Assembly: GCA_024233875.1 (NCBI GenBank)
Contig: JACKPB010000003.1
Coordinates: forward strand, 62,001-126,000
Length of the DNA: 64,000 nt
DNA from: Leptospiraceae bacterium
GTDB lineage: Bacteria; Spirochaetota; Leptospiria; Leptospirales; Leptospiraceae
Direction: 5' to 3'
Below are positions 1 through 9,110 of this stretch, piece by piece. The notes under the pieces are model-generated. The model saw only the letters and a list, made by a program, of their open reading frames with translations. It did not search any database and was not told the DNA's origin. Every line of letters starts with the position of its first letter. The stretch's first letter is position 1. The translations under genes were made by a program, and so were the position numbers.

Positions 1-1346
1 TTCTTACTCAATAAAATCAGTCTTACCTGATCCTTGCTATCTTTCAAACCAATCACAAGGAGATTTCCACCGAACTCTTTGAATACCCTTCCGCAAATCT
101 GATTGTATTCGCCCTTGAATACCAGATCATCTTTGGTGGGATCGAGAAGATGAATTTCATTGCTACACTGCCCTTCCATATTGATATCCATTTTGATAAA
201 AGGAATCTTTCCATCGACTACATTGTCCGAAAACTCTGCTTTCTTTTTTTCAGCTTCCAATTTTGCGTTCAGTTCATCTTTGACTTTTTCGAGTTCTTTT
301 TGTATCAGAGCAGGATCAGCTGTGGCAACAGTTTCTGTTTTCTTTTCTTCTTCAGGTGATTCCTCTGCTTTTCTCTCAGAAGATTCAGGTGGGGTTTCCT
401 CTTTTTTTTCTTCGGGAGTTTCATTCCCTTCGATCTTATCTTCCCTTTCTTTTAGAGCAGTCTTGGTTTCTTCAATCTCAGAAATTTTTTCTTCAATTTT
501 TTCTTTTTCTTCTATGATTGCTTCTTTTTTGTCATCGGAGTCATTTCCGAGTTCACCCAGTTTGACATCCAAGTCTTTCTTTTTTTCTTCGAGGGATTTC
601 TCTGTTTTTTCTAATTCTTTATTCTTTTCAGCGATTAGTTTCTTCTCTTCTTTTTTCTTATTCTCTACTAATTCTTCAAATCGTTTCTTCTCATCTTCTT
701 TGGGACTGTTCTCATCGATTTTTTCATTTACAGTATTTCCCAATTCTTCAAGAGTTATGTCCTTATCAAATTTTTTCAAAACATTTCTTTCAATAGGTAC
801 AATGATTTGTGTTCGACCCGGCCATTCTCGATAATTATTGCTTATCCCCAGCCGATCTTCTTTGATTTTATCTTCAATGAGAGTATTGTATTTGGAGGTT
901 ATGTACTCAACATTTCCCCGATTGATCGCATTGTAGTACAGGATGTATTTTGCAAGAATCTCTGCGTCATCTTCTGAATATTCGAATGTACTTTCCAGGT
1001 AGGAAGTTATGATCCTGAGTAAGGAGTTTACATGTCCGAATTTTGTAGATGTTCCAACAGAAATAACATCAGCTCCCAATCTATCCGATTCTGTATCTAT
1101 TCTGAGAATGGATACTCCTTCAACAGTGTGAACTTTTTCAGGTTGATTTTGGATTTTCTGTGAAAGTTTTTTACCAATAGCGTCATGTTGAGCCCTAGTC
1201 TCGTCACTTGCACGTCTATTTGATTTGTTTTCAAATTGAAATCTTTTTGTACCCCGAACTTCTTTTTCACTGAGTCTGGGTGATGACTGGGCAATTAAAT
1301 TGTTAAAAAATAAACAACCGATCAGGATTGATAAACTATACTTCAT
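1..1346 (-). CDS. P83/100-family secreted protein, third paralogue of array (partial)
   Basis: The reading frame starts at an ATG at 1346, behind AGAGGAA, and stays open to the left window edge, so at least 448 codons are present and the C-terminus is missing. It begins with a signal peptide (MKYSLSILIGCLFF...AQ). The segment to about residue 200 has the features of the Borrelia P83/100 antigen family: an FGH..SLLRI..SYLE stretch, YILYYNAI, and NYREWPGRTQIIVPI. A Lys/Glu-rich, probably coiled or disordered middle (about 210-370) follows, then the start of a conserved C-terminal domain with CSNEIHLLDP and ICGRVFKEF. It lies 54 bases downstream of a paralogue on the same strand and is probably co-transcribed. 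Function is unknown; export to the periplasm or cell surface is inferred. Confidence 0.85.
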   Translation of the reverse strand, partial: MKYSLSILIGCLFFNNLIAQSSPRLSEKEVRGTKRFQFENKSNRRASDETRAQHDAIGKKLSQKIQNQPEKVHTVEGVSILRIDTESDRLGADVISVGTSTKFGHVNSLLRIITSYLESTFEYSEDDAEILAKYILYYNAINRGNVEYITSKYNTLIEDKIKEDRLGISNNYREWPGRTQIIVPIERNVLKKFDKDITLEELGNTVNEKIDENSPKEDEKKRFEELVENKKKEEKKLIAEKNKELEKTEKSLEEKKKDLDVKLGELGNDSDDKKEAIIEEKEKIEEKISEIEETKTALKEREDKIEGNETPEEKKEETPPESSERKAEESPEEEKKTETVATADPALIQKELEKVKDELNAKLEAEKKKAEFSDNVVDGKIPFIKMDINMEGQCSNEIHLLDPTKDDLVFKGEYNQICGRVFKEFGGNLLVIGLKDSKDQVRLILLSK

Positions 1347-1400
1347 ACTTTTCCTCTATTGGATTTTCTCATTTTAATACTTATAAAATTTCCATTTCAT

Positions 1401-3035
1401 TTATTTTGTTTTTGCTAGCGGTTTGATTGTTTTCGTGACCTTTAAATCCGATCTCTGCAATACACGTATTACTGTTTCATCCGATTCGGATGACTTTCCT
1501 GTTAAAAAGATTTTTTCATTGAAGAATGTAATTTCAGAATTTGTATTGATTGGTTCGGAACTTCTTGCATCCAGACTGAGATCTGTATTGAAGCGGGAAA
1601 GATAGATTTGATCTTTCTTTTTTTCAAAAGCATAGATTTTATCATCCCGAAAAATGATTTGAGACCTCCAAAAAATTTCTTCTTTTGTAACTGTTTTTTG
1701 AGCCAGTTTGTCCGGATCTAATAAAACCAATCTGTGAATTCTTTCTACAGGACGTCTACCATCAAATCCGATCAGTAGGACTCCGATCTTTGGTATCACA
1801 ATGTACTCTTTTCCGCAGATATTTGTATAGGGACTTCTATATATAGTTTCTTCGTTCTTTCCATCCAACATCCAGAGTTCATTGGTATAGTGACCATCAT
1901 CCTCATACTTCACAAGCCTGAGAAAGAGAATCTTATCTCCCATCACATTTTCACTCTTTTCTTCTTTGGCTTTTTCTGCTTGCTTGAGCTCTTTATTTTC
2001 TTTTTTGAGTTCTTTATTCTCTTTTTTCAGATCCTTGATTTCTTTTTTAGCTTCTTCAGGAATTTCTTTCTTTTTTTCTTCTTCCTTCAGCATGGCTGTC
2101 TTTGTTTCTTCCGGAGGAGTGTCTTCCTTTTTCACAGCAGAATCGGAAGAGGTTTTATCGGTAGAATCGATCTTCGGATTTTCTGTAACTTTTTTCTCTG
2201 TATTTCCACTCTTTTCAGGTTTCTTCGGAGTGGATTCGGTTTGAGATTTGGAATCTTTTTTTTCTTCTTTTTTAGTTACTTCTTCTTTCTTTTTTATTTC
2301 TTCTTTTTTCTTTTCTTCTACAATTTTTTTGATCTTTTCATCTTTCTCTTTTTTCTCAGCAATGATCTCTTCCATTTTTTCTCTGTCTTCGGGACCATTT
2401 TTCTTTTCTTCAATGATGGGATTTACTTCTTTTTCTAATTCTTCTAAGGTAACCTCTACTTTTTTACTGTAGGGGTTTACTTCTAATGGTATTACAATCT
2501 GTGAATTGCCCGACCACTCTTTATAGTTTTGCGCCAAACCAACCTTTTCAACTTCCAAAGAATCTATTACATCGGTGATGTATTTCTCACTAAAATAACT
2601 TTTTTCATTCCTATGGAGTGCATTGTAATAGAGGGTATAGAAAGCGATTGTATCCGAGTCGGAATCATCATAGTCAAAAGTTAGGGCTATGTATTTGGAA
2701 AGAATACGGTGAAGGGAGTGAATGTGTCCGAATTTGGACTGTTTGGTGAGAGTAAGGATATCAGCTCCATAAACACCATTTTCTTCACCGGACACTCTTT
2801 TGATCTTTAGTCCTTTGTAAGAAAATTCTCTATCCGGATTTTTTGAAATTGCTTCTGATAATTTTTTACCGATGTTCTCATTTTCCCTTACAACAGATGA
2901 ATCAGCCCGATTATTGTTTTTATTTTTAAATTCTACTTTACTGGCTTCTTTGATTTCTTTTTCGCTCAATTTCACTCTTTGAGCAGAGAGTTCAAAAAAG
3001 GATACAAAACTTAGAATCAATAGGACTGCTTTCAT
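1401..3035 (-). CDS. P83/100-family secreted protein, second paralogue of array
   Basis: This is a 544-residue protein with a signal peptide ending near SFFELSAQ. Residues 25-200 match the spirochaetal P83/100 family (FGHIHSLHRILSKYIA, FYTLYYNALHR, NYKEWSGNSQIVIPL). The middle (about 210-370) is almost entirely Lys/Glu/Ser/Thr. The last 170 residues form a conserved domain (GDKILFLRLVKYEDDGHYTN, ICGKEY, HRLVLLDP) that could be a small beta-propeller-like or lectin-like fold, which is a guess. Its start codon overlaps the stop of the upstream paralogue as ATGA, so translation is probably coupled. Role unknown; in Borrelia the homologue is an immunodominant membrane-associated antigen. Confidence 0.85.
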   Translation of the reverse strand: MKAVLLILSFVSFFELSAQRVKLSEKEIKEASKVEFKNKNNNRADSSVVRENENIGKKLSEAISKNPDREFSYKGLKIKRVSGEENGVYGADILTLTKQSKFGHIHSLHRILSKYIALTFDYDDSDSDTIAFYTLYYNALHRNEKSYFSEKYITDVIDSLEVEKVGLAQNYKEWSGNSQIVIPLEVNPYSKKVEVTLEELEKEVNPIIEEKKNGPEDREKMEEIIAEKKEKDEKIKKIVEEKKKEEIKKKEEVTKKEEKKDSKSQTESTPKKPEKSGNTEKKVTENPKIDSTDKTSSDSAVKKEDTPPEETKTAMLKEEEKKKEIPEEAKKEIKDLKKENKELKKENKELKQAEKAKEEKSENVMGDKILFLRLVKYEDDGHYTNELWMLDGKNEETIYRSPYTNICGKEYIVIPKIGVLLIGFDGRRPVERIHRLVLLDPDKLAQKTVTKEEIFWRSQIIFRDDKIYAFEKKKDQIYLSRFNTDLSLDARSSEPINTNSEITFFNEKIFLTGKSSESDETVIRVLQRSDLKVTKTIKPLAKTK

Positions 3036-4708
3036 GGATTTACCTTCTGAGGTTTTTTATTGGGTTGATAAGACTTTATGAGTTGAAGATCTTCTTTATT
3101 GAGTAAGATGACCTGAGATGCATTTTGATTTTGAAGTTTGGATGTCAGGATCACCCTCGAATCATTGAATGTTAGATTGGAATACATGAAAACCGGAACT
3201 GAGGATCTTGATTCCCTTTCTAATTTTTGATTGAATCGACTCAGGTAAAGCTGATCATTCTCACCGAGCTCAAAAGTATAGATTTTTCCTTCTTTTAGAT
3301 AGATTTCTGATTTCCAGAATATTTTTTCCCGGGACATCTTTTTTACTTTTAAGGTAGATTTGTCCAGAAGAACAAGATGATGGATAGTGTTGTCGACTTC
3401 TTTTCCCTCGAATCCAATGACCAGAATCCCATCTTCTAAAATTTTGAAATCCTTACCGCAGATGTTTTCATAGGGACTTTTGTAAAGTCCACCCTCTTCT
3501 ACATTCGGGTCTAAGAGATAAAGATCATTTGTAAAATGCCCCTCCGACTCGTTCTTGACTACCTGTAGAAAGACAACCTTTCCTTCGATAAGATTTTCAC
3601 TCTTCTTTTCCCTGTTCTGAATTTGGTTTTTTAAATCTACAATTTCCTGTTCTTTTTTTTCCAGATTTTTCTCAATTTCTTCTCTGGATCTGTGACTTGC
3701 CTGAACCTCAGATTTGGTTTTTTCCATCTCATTTACAGAATTAGTTACCGGTGCTCTGACCATTTCGACTTCAGTTTTCTTCTCAATTTTCACTTCCGGA
3801 GGAACACTCTCCGGCTTCTTGGTAGGCTCAGGGGTCTTTTCTTTTGTGTCTTTTTCTGTAAAATTATCTACTGAAGTGCCGGGATTCAATTCCTCTAAAA
3901 CTATTTTAGGCTTATTTGGTTTTCTCGGGTTCAAGTCCCCCGGTTCGGTTGGACTTTCTATGTTTTCCTTTTTTTGGTGTGGATCAACCACGGTTTTTCT
4001 GGTTTCCCGAATCTTTTCCATAGCGGATTTGTACTGCATTTCTTCTTCGAGAAGATTGGGATTCACTGAAGATTCCAATTCTTTCAGAGAAATATCCACA
4101 GAATGATCCTCATTTTGGGAAACCAGAGGAATGAGAATTTGAGTTTTTCCGGACCACTCTTTGTAGTTTTTAGAGAGCCCTATTCTGTCTTTTTCAACTG
4201 ACTTCAGTAGATCAGGAATGTACCGGGAGGAGAGATAGTTGATGTCTGATCTATGAATGGCATTGTAATTCAAAATATAAAAAGAGATGGTCTTCGCCTC
4301 ATCGGAAGGATAAGAAAATGCATGTTCGACATAAGAAGTGAGAATTCGACTCAGGGTATTGATATGTCCAACAGGAAAAGAGGGAGTGAGGAAAATCAAA
4401 TCTCCCCCCGATTTTTCAGCTCCCGGAAGAAAACGTTCCATTTCGACTCCACCCGACTCCCATTTTCTGGATTTTTGGGAGAGCTCTGCCAGCCTTTTCC
4501 CAAGATTTGAATCACTATCGGCTTTCTCGGTAGATGCTTTTTTATTCGAGCGATTGATAAATTTGACAGTTTTGGATTTCTTTACTTCTTCTTCATTCAA
4601 TTTTGGTGTGGTCTGAGAAAAAATCTGAGTAGGGAAAACCATTCCTATCCATAAAATTACAAACAATTCCAGAATCAATTTTCTGGATATCCATGAGAAT
4701 TCCGACAT
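3032..4708 (-). CDS. P83/100-family secreted protein, first paralogue of array
   Basis: This 558-residue protein has an N-terminal hydrophobic stretch (LILELFVILWIGMVFPTQIFSQ) that reads as a signal peptide. The ATG is preceded by AAAGGAAACT, a good ribosome binding site. The conserved N-domain (GHINTLSRILTSYVEHAF, FYILNYNAIHR, NYKEWSGKTQILIPL) and C-domain (GKVVFLQVVKNESEGHFTND, ICGKDF, HHLVLLD) match its two downstream neighbours. The linker is rich in Pro, Glu and Lys, unlike the nearly pure Lys/Glu linker of the second copy, so the linkers diverge while both ends are kept. It heads the array and is preceded by a structured leader. Function unknown; P83/100 family by comparison with Borrelia P83/100. 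Confidence 0.85.
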   Translation of the reverse strand: MSEFSWISRKLILELFVILWIGMVFPTQIFSQTTPKLNEEEVKKSKTVKFINRSNKKASTEKADSDSNLGKRLAELSQKSRKWESGGVEMERFLPGAEKSGGDLIFLTPSFPVGHINTLSRILTSYVEHAFSYPSDEAKTISFYILNYNAIHRSDINYLSSRYIPDLLKSVEKDRIGLSKNYKEWSGKTQILIPLVSQNEDHSVDISLKELESSVNPNLLEEEMQYKSAMEKIRETRKTVVDPHQKKENIESPTEPGDLNPRKPNKPKIVLEELNPGTSVDNFTEKDTKEKTPEPTKKPESVPPEVKIEKKTEVEMVRAPVTNSVNEMEKTKSEVQASHRSREEIEKNLEKKEQEIVDLKNQIQNREKKSENLIEGKVVFLQVVKNESEGHFTNDLYLLDPNVEEGGLYKSPYENICGKDFKILEDGILVIGFEGKEVDNTIHHLVLLDKSTLKVKKMSREKIFWKSEIYLKEGKIYTFELGENDQLYLSRFNQKLERESRSSVPVFMYSNLTFNDSRVILTSKLQNQNASQVILLNKEDLQLIKSYQPNKKPQKVNP

Positions 4709-4741
4709 AGTTTCCTTTACAATAATAATGAATTCGAGAAT

Positions 4742-4820
4742 GGTAAGCCAGTTGGAGAAGTGAGTGCTTTTCTCCCTACCGCAACCCCTTTCGGGTATCC
4801 GGATCAGTTTGTCTTTACCC
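4742..4820 (-). promoter_or_regulatory. Candidate structured 5' leader of the P83/100 array
   Basis: Read on the minus strand, the leader ends about 33 bases before the ATG at 4708. An outer pairing GGTAA/TTACC encloses two hairpins. One is CCG-gata-CCC-GAAA-GGG-gttg-CGG, capped by a GNRA tetraloop. The other is GGAGAA-10 nt-TTCTCC, a perfect 6-bp stem. This three-way-junction plan is what a riboswitch or protein-binding leader looks like. I could not match it to c-di-GMP, cobalamin, SAM, TPP, purine, fluoride or ZTP consensus motifs. It is not a tRNA, because no T-arm consensus is present. The folding was done by eye only. Confidence 0.45.
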
Positions 4821-4916
4821 TATCTTATTTAACCTTGTCGGAATTGAGGAAAAGAATTCAAACAATTATTTGAAAACTGATAAAATTGAATTCAAACCGG
4901 GGATATGTATCCCAAA

Positions 4917-5552
4917 TTATGGCTTTAGTATCCTGAAGATCTCTTCTCTGAGAGTTGCTGAAATCGATTGATAAAAACTCAAATGAGTGTGATAGAGAGA
5001 AAGATAAATCAATTCTATTTCTTTCTCATCGAACCCAACCTCAGGTTCCAAAAGTAAATCAACCGATTTGGAATAGAGCAAAGAATAGTAATAGTCTCTT
5101 TCTTTTAAAAAATCCCCTACAAGTCTACTGTCCCCGGGTGCAAATTTGTTTTTTGAATCCAAAGAATAGATCCATTTGCGATAGAGGTTGTGAATCTCCT
5201 GTTCGATTAGATTGGACTGCTGAATGGCAAGAAGTAAATCGGATGTCTCTTCGGGAGAGAGCTCAAGATTTTGAATGCAGCGTATCTGCTGAACCCTGCT
5301 TTGGAAGTGCCTACTTGCGTATTCCTGCATTTTTTGATTCATAGCATCTCTATCCGTTTTCTCCTTGAGTATGTCTATTGAATCAGGAATGACTTCGGTT
5401 CTCTCCCTCTGACAGTACTTCAATTCTTTTTTTAGTTTGGTGGATTGAGAAAAAATAGCTAATGGTGAAGAATCCAATCCACTCAAGAATGAGTTTGACA
5501 GAAAAGCTAAAAGGATGATTTTAAAAATAATGAATCTCAACTTCTTTCCCAC
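4917..5552 (-). CDS. Secreted protein of unknown function
   Basis: I place the start at the GTG at 5552, because the protein then opens with a textbook signal peptide (GKKLRFIIFKIILLAFLSNSF). An upstream in-frame TTG at 5621 would put 23 non-signal residues in front and overlap the divergent pabB gene. The mature part is about 185 residues and mostly helical in appearance, with two cysteines (one in KYCQRE, one in IRCIQN) that could form a disulphide. It has no recognised motif. It sits just behind the leader region of the P83/100 array on the same strand, and divergent to pabBC. The coding call is supported by length and the signal peptide, not by homology. Confidence 0.6.
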   Translation of the reverse strand: MGKKLRFIIFKIILLAFLSNSFLSGLDSSPLAIFSQSTKLKKELKYCQRERTEVIPDSIDILKEKTDRDAMNQKMQEYASRHFQSRVQQIRCIQNLELSPEETSDLLLAIQQSNLIEQEIHNLYRKWIYSLDSKNKFAPGDSRLVGDFLKERDYYYSLLYSKSVDLLLEPEVGFDEKEIELIYLSLYHTHLSFYQSISATLREEIFRILKP

Positions 5553-5597
5553 TTCAAAATTGAGAAATATCAAATTCCTGCAATCAATTAAATTTGA

Positions 5598-7352
5598 ATG
5601 ATACCGGAATTTGATTTTCAAAAATTATCCAAAAAACTTTCCGATGAGGAGACTTTTTTTCATTTTTATTCTTACGGTAAGTCTCCCAACTCTATTCTCT
5701 TTACTTCCCTGAAAGAGATTCACTACTTTCGAACCTCTGAAGAACTGGAAACCTACAACTCATCAATAGAATCTTGGGTAGAAAATGGTTACTTTCCCTG
5801 CAATATCTATTTTTATGAAGCAGGTTTCAAAAATAATTTTCTACCCCAGGCAGGTTCATCCCTTCTGGGAATCGGAGCGGTATTTCGCTCAATGATAGAA
5901 TTTGACTTTTTAGGAGAGATTCCTGAGTATCAAAATCCTGTTGAAAATCTAAATATTTCGATAGACAAATCTACCTATATTGAATCTGTTGAAACAATAA
6001 GAAAGTCGATTGAAAATGGGGAGGTCTATCAGGTCAATTTTAGTTTTCGATTGAATTTTGAATTGCAAACCAATCCTTATGCATTCTTCTTTCAATTGTC
6101 CAGAAAGAAACCTACCGGGTATTCTGTCTTCGCTAGAATTTCCCCTGAGCTGTACTACCTATCCTTATCTCCGGAACTCTTTTTTGAAAAAAAAGGAAAC
6201 TTACTTTCCTGTCTACCCATGAAGGGCACATCTTCATTAGAAAATTCTGAAATATTAAATTCGGAAAAGAATATTGCAGAAAATTATATGATTTTGGATT
6301 TATTGAGAAATGACCTCGGCAAGATTTCAATTCCCGGTTCTGTTCATGTCTCTGATATTTTAAAACAGGAAAGATTCGGAAATATCATCCAGGTGACTTC
6401 CAGAGTAAAATCAGAATCCACCCCCGGAATCAATTTTTCAGACATTTTTCAGGCTCTCTTTCCTTCCGGATCGATCACGGGAGCCCCCAAAAAGAAAGCC
6501 ATGGAGATTATCTCCCGATTAGAAAGTGAAAATAGAAATATCTACACAGGATCAATTGGATACCATACCAAAGAGATTACAAAGTACAATGTCGCCATAC
6601 GTACTATAGAAATCCAAAAGAATCAAGCAGAGATGGGGATAGGCTCCGGAATCGTATTTGATTCGAATCCTGAAGAAGAGTGGGTTGAGTGTCACCAAAA
6701 AGCGTCCTTTCTGTATCGATCCATGGGTTTTTTCCTTTTTGAAACCATTCTCATAAAAAGAAATAAAATCTATTTATGGAAAGAACATCTCGAACGGATC
6801 GTATCTGCTTGTGATCTTCTTTTTTCGTTTTCTCCGGAGACCGAGTTACAAAAAAAAATCAATGAGCTCAAAATTCCCGACTCAGGGAAGTATCGGCTGA
6901 AAATCTCTGTCCATCCAGATGGAAAAATTGATTTTCATTTAGAGTCTTTTCAATCTCTTAAAACTAAGGGAAAAATATGCATATCCGAAGATACGATGAA
7001 TTCAGGGAATTTTTTACTAAATTTCAAAACATCCGTAAGGGATATTTATGATAAAAACTTTACTAAAGCAAAAGAAAAAGATTATTTGGATGCAATCTTT
7101 ATCAATGAAAGATCAGAATTGACTGAAGGTTGTATTTCAAACTTATTCATTCGTTTGGATGGAATCTATTTCACACCTCCGATTGAATCCGGACTTCTCC
7201 CGGGTGTATTCAGAAATAAACTTTTAAAAAGATTTCCAAAATACTTTCAGGAGAAAATTTTATACAAATCGGATTTGGATCGAGCAGAAACTCTATTCAT
7301 CTGCAATTCACTCAGGGGGATTATAAAAATTATCCAGCCAAATTGCATATAG
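5598..7352 (+). CDS. pabBC: Aminodeoxychorismate synthase component I fused to aminodeoxychorismate lyase
   Basis: This 584-residue fusion makes p-aminobenzoate for folate. Residues 100-370 are a chorismate-binding domain with the PabB hallmarks PSGSITGAPKKKAMEI, TGSIGY and GSGIVFDSNPEEEW. From about residue 380 it is a class IV PLP-dependent lyase: FETIL at its start, the putative PLP lysine in NFKTSVRD, LTEGCISNLF, and SGLLPGVFR. The N-terminal subdomain is short compared with stand-alone PabB. The amidotransferase subunit PabA is not in this window. PabB-PabC fusions are known from other bacteria. It is transcribed towards the HMG-CoA lyase gene, 27 bases downstream, and the two may be co-transcribed. 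There is no strong ribosome binding site before the ATG. Confidence 0.93.
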   Translation: MIPEFDFQKLSKKLSDEETFFHFYSYGKSPNSILFTSLKEIHYFRTSEELETYNSSIESWVENGYFPCNIYFYEAGFKNNFLPQAGSSLLGIGAVFRSMIEFDFLGEIPEYQNPVENLNISIDKSTYIESVETIRKSIENGEVYQVNFSFRLNFELQTNPYAFFFQLSRKKPTGYSVFARISPELYYLSLSPELFFEKKGNLLSCLPMKGTSSLENSEILNSEKNIAENYMILDLLRNDLGKISIPGSVHVSDILKQERFGNIIQVTSRVKSESTPGINFSDIFQALFPSGSITGAPKKKAMEIISRLESENRNIYTGSIGYHTKEITKYNVAIRTIEIQKNQAEMGIGSGIVFDSNPEEEWVECHQKASFLYRSMGFFLFETILIKRNKIYLWKEHLERIVSACDLLFSFSPETELQKKINELKIPDSGKYRLKISVHPDGKIDFHLESFQSLKTKGKICISEDTMNSGNFLLNFKTSVRDIYDKNFTKAKEKDYLDAIFINERSELTEGCISNLFIRLDGIYFTPPIESGLLPGVFRNKLLKRFPKYFQEKILYKSDLDRAETLFICNSLRGIIKIIQPNCI

Positions 7353-7379
7353 CTTCAAAGGAGATTTTTTACTATAATT

Positions 7380-8285
7380 ATGAAGATTAAAATTACCGAA
7401 GTCGGTCCGAGAGATGGATTGCAAAATGAGAAATTGCCCGTTTCAATTGAAGATAAATTTCAATTTATTCAGTTATTGAATCAATCAGGGCTAAAAAATA
7501 TCGAAATCACTTCCTTTGTCCGACCGGACCGGGTTCCCCAACTCGCCGATTCAGTCGAACTTTCTGAAAAAATTTCTCCTATTCCCGGGACATTCACCTG
7601 CCTTGTGCCCAACGCGAAAGGATATGAGTCAGCTAAAAAAGCCGGATACAAAGAAATTGCAGTCTTTACAGCGGCTTCCGAAAGCTTTGTAAAACGCAAT
7701 ACCAATGTAAGTATAGAAGAATCTCTCAAGAGATTTGCGGAATTTATCCCGGATGCAAAGAAGGATGGGATACGGGTTCGGATTTATATTTCAACAGTCG
7801 TCCATTGTCCTTATGAAGGTAAGATTTCTCCTGAAATAGTTTTTGATTTGATAGAGAAAGTTATGGATTTTTCTCCGGTAGAAATCTCTCTGGGGGAGAC
7901 AATCGGTCGTGCAGTTCCTGTGGAAATTGAAAGTCTTTTGAAGAGACTACTCAAGAAATATCCTCCTGAATTATTTGCAGGACACTTTCATGATACCTAT
8001 GGGACAGCACTGGCGAATGTATCACGGGCTCTGGATCTGGGAGTTCGATCCTTCGATTCCTCTGCGGGTGGACTGGGAGGCTGTCCCTATGCCCCGGGAG
8101 CTTCCGGAAACCTCGCCACAGAAGAGTTGGTATATTTTTTAGAGTCCTCCGGTTATGATACCGGAGTCTCTCTTCCCAATTTGGTGAAGGCCAGTTCGTT
8201 TATGGAAGGAGTCTTAAAAAAAGCCAGTGCTTCCAAAGTTCACTCTGCTCTAAAGAACACCATCCTGGATCTAAAACAGCAATGA
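7380..8285 (+). CDS. mvaB: Hydroxymethylglutaryl-CoA lyase family enzyme
   Basis: This 301-residue TIM-barrel lyase cleaves HMG-CoA to acetoacetate and acetyl-CoA in leucine and ketone-body breakdown. It opens with ITEVGPRDGLQNE, holds the metal ligands of the HxH segment in GHFHDTYG, and has the signature GGLGGCPYAPGASGN with the active-site cysteine near residue 240. Length and motifs fit short bacterial HMG-CoA lyases and not citramalate or isopropylmalate synthases, which are longer. A GGAG lies about 15 bases before the ATG, an unusually long spacing. The 3' end overlaps that of the convergent thioredoxin gene by 15 bases. The exact substrate is inferred from family. Confidence 0.9.
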   Translation: MKIKITEVGPRDGLQNEKLPVSIEDKFQFIQLLNQSGLKNIEITSFVRPDRVPQLADSVELSEKISPIPGTFTCLVPNAKGYESAKKAGYKEIAVFTAASESFVKRNTNVSIEESLKRFAEFIPDAKKDGIRVRIYISTVVHCPYEGKISPEIVFDLIEKVMDFSPVEISLGETIGRAVPVEIESLLKRLLKKYPPELFAGHFHDTYGTALANVSRALDLGVRSFDSSAGGLGGCPYAPGASGNLATEELVYFLESSGYDTGVSLPNLVKASSFMEGVLKKASASKVHSALKNTILDLKQQ

Positions 8286-9053
8286 GCTCAATTTTTTTCG
8301 ATAGAGAAATAGGTCTTCATCTTCGTTAGGTAAAAAATAAAAACAGGCGAGAAGGTCATTTTTGGCTTCCTGTCTCTGTTCATAAGGGGAGCTTTCGACT
8401 TTTTGAAGATAGTAGTCCAAAACTTCCTTTTTTTCCTTTGGATTGGATAGACCGCTGAGTTTCTGAATCGATGTTTTTGGGTCTCCAGTTTTTAAAAACT
8501 TCTCCAAAATGATTCTCTGATTCGAAAAACTGGATCCCTCATCGGGTATTTCATTCAAAATCCCCATGGCCTCTTCAAATTTTTGTGATTTGAGCAGATG
8601 ATTCGTGAAAGCCAACCAGACCAATTGATCTCTATTTTCCGGTTCTTCTTTCAATTCTTTCAATTTTTTGATGAACTCTAAGGGGTTTTGGGTAGCCAGG
8701 TCCTCAAGAGGATCCCCACCTTCCTGAACCTCCACATGCTTATTTAGAAATTTTTTGATTTCCTTCTCCGGAAGAGCACCTACAAATTGATCTATGATTT
8801 TACCGTCTCTCAGGAGTTTTACATCGGGGATACTGGAAATCCGGAACATCATTGCCAGTTGCTGATTTTTATCCGTATCCACTTTTGCCAGTAAAAAAGC
8901 ACCCCTGTACTCTTTTTCCAATTTATCCAGAAGAGGTGATAGCATTTTGCATGGTCCACACCACTCCGCCCAAAAATCGATCAAAACAGGTTTTTGGAAA
9001 GATACATCAACTACTTCAGTTTTAAAATTTTCTTCATTAATATTTATTGGCAT
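8271..9053 (-). CDS. Thioredoxin-domain protein with TPR-like tail (CnoX/YbbN-like)
   Basis: Residues 1-110 are a complete thioredoxin fold with the active site WCGPC at 31-35 and the cis-proline in SSIPDV. From about 120 to 260 the sequence is helical repeats of the kind found in the co-chaperedoxin CnoX (YbbN). Those proteins hold chlorine- or heat-damaged proteins for DnaK and GroEL. Many CnoX proteins have lost the CxxC redox pair; here it is intact, so disulphide chemistry is likely. It is cytoplasmic, with no signal peptide. The start ATG is preceded by GAGGTTGAG. Family assignment is good; the chaperone role is inferred from domain order. Confidence 0.85.
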   Translation of the reverse strand: MPININEENFKTEVVDVSFQKPVLIDFWAEWCGPCKMLSPLLDKLEKEYRGAFLLAKVDTDKNQQLAMMFRISSIPDVKLLRDGKIIDQFVGALPEKEIKKFLNKHVEVQEGGDPLEDLATQNPLEFIKKLKELKEEPENRDQLVWLAFTNHLLKSQKFEEAMGILNEIPDEGSSFSNQRIILEKFLKTGDPKTSIQKLSGLSNPKEKKEVLDYYLQKVESSPYEQRQEAKNDLLACFYFLPNEDEDLFLYRKKLSSLLF

Positions 9054-9110
9054 AAACTCAACCTCAGTAGAAGCATTCTTAAGGGGAGAAGGATGTGTAA
9101 ACTTTTTTTC

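Noticed and set aside
160..834. Long plus-strand frame rich in Ser and Phe opposite the first P83/100 copy
   Set aside because: It is the antisense shadow of a Lys/Glu-rich coding stretch (GAA/AAA read backwards). The same happens at 1890-2438 and 3714-4106. No ribosome binding site and no family features.
4742..4820. tRNA or known riboswitch in the P83/100 leader
   Set aside because: No T-arm consensus or anticodon arrangement; no match by eye to the c-di-GMP class I core (missing the GACGCAAAGCC block), cobalamin, SAM or TPP motifs.
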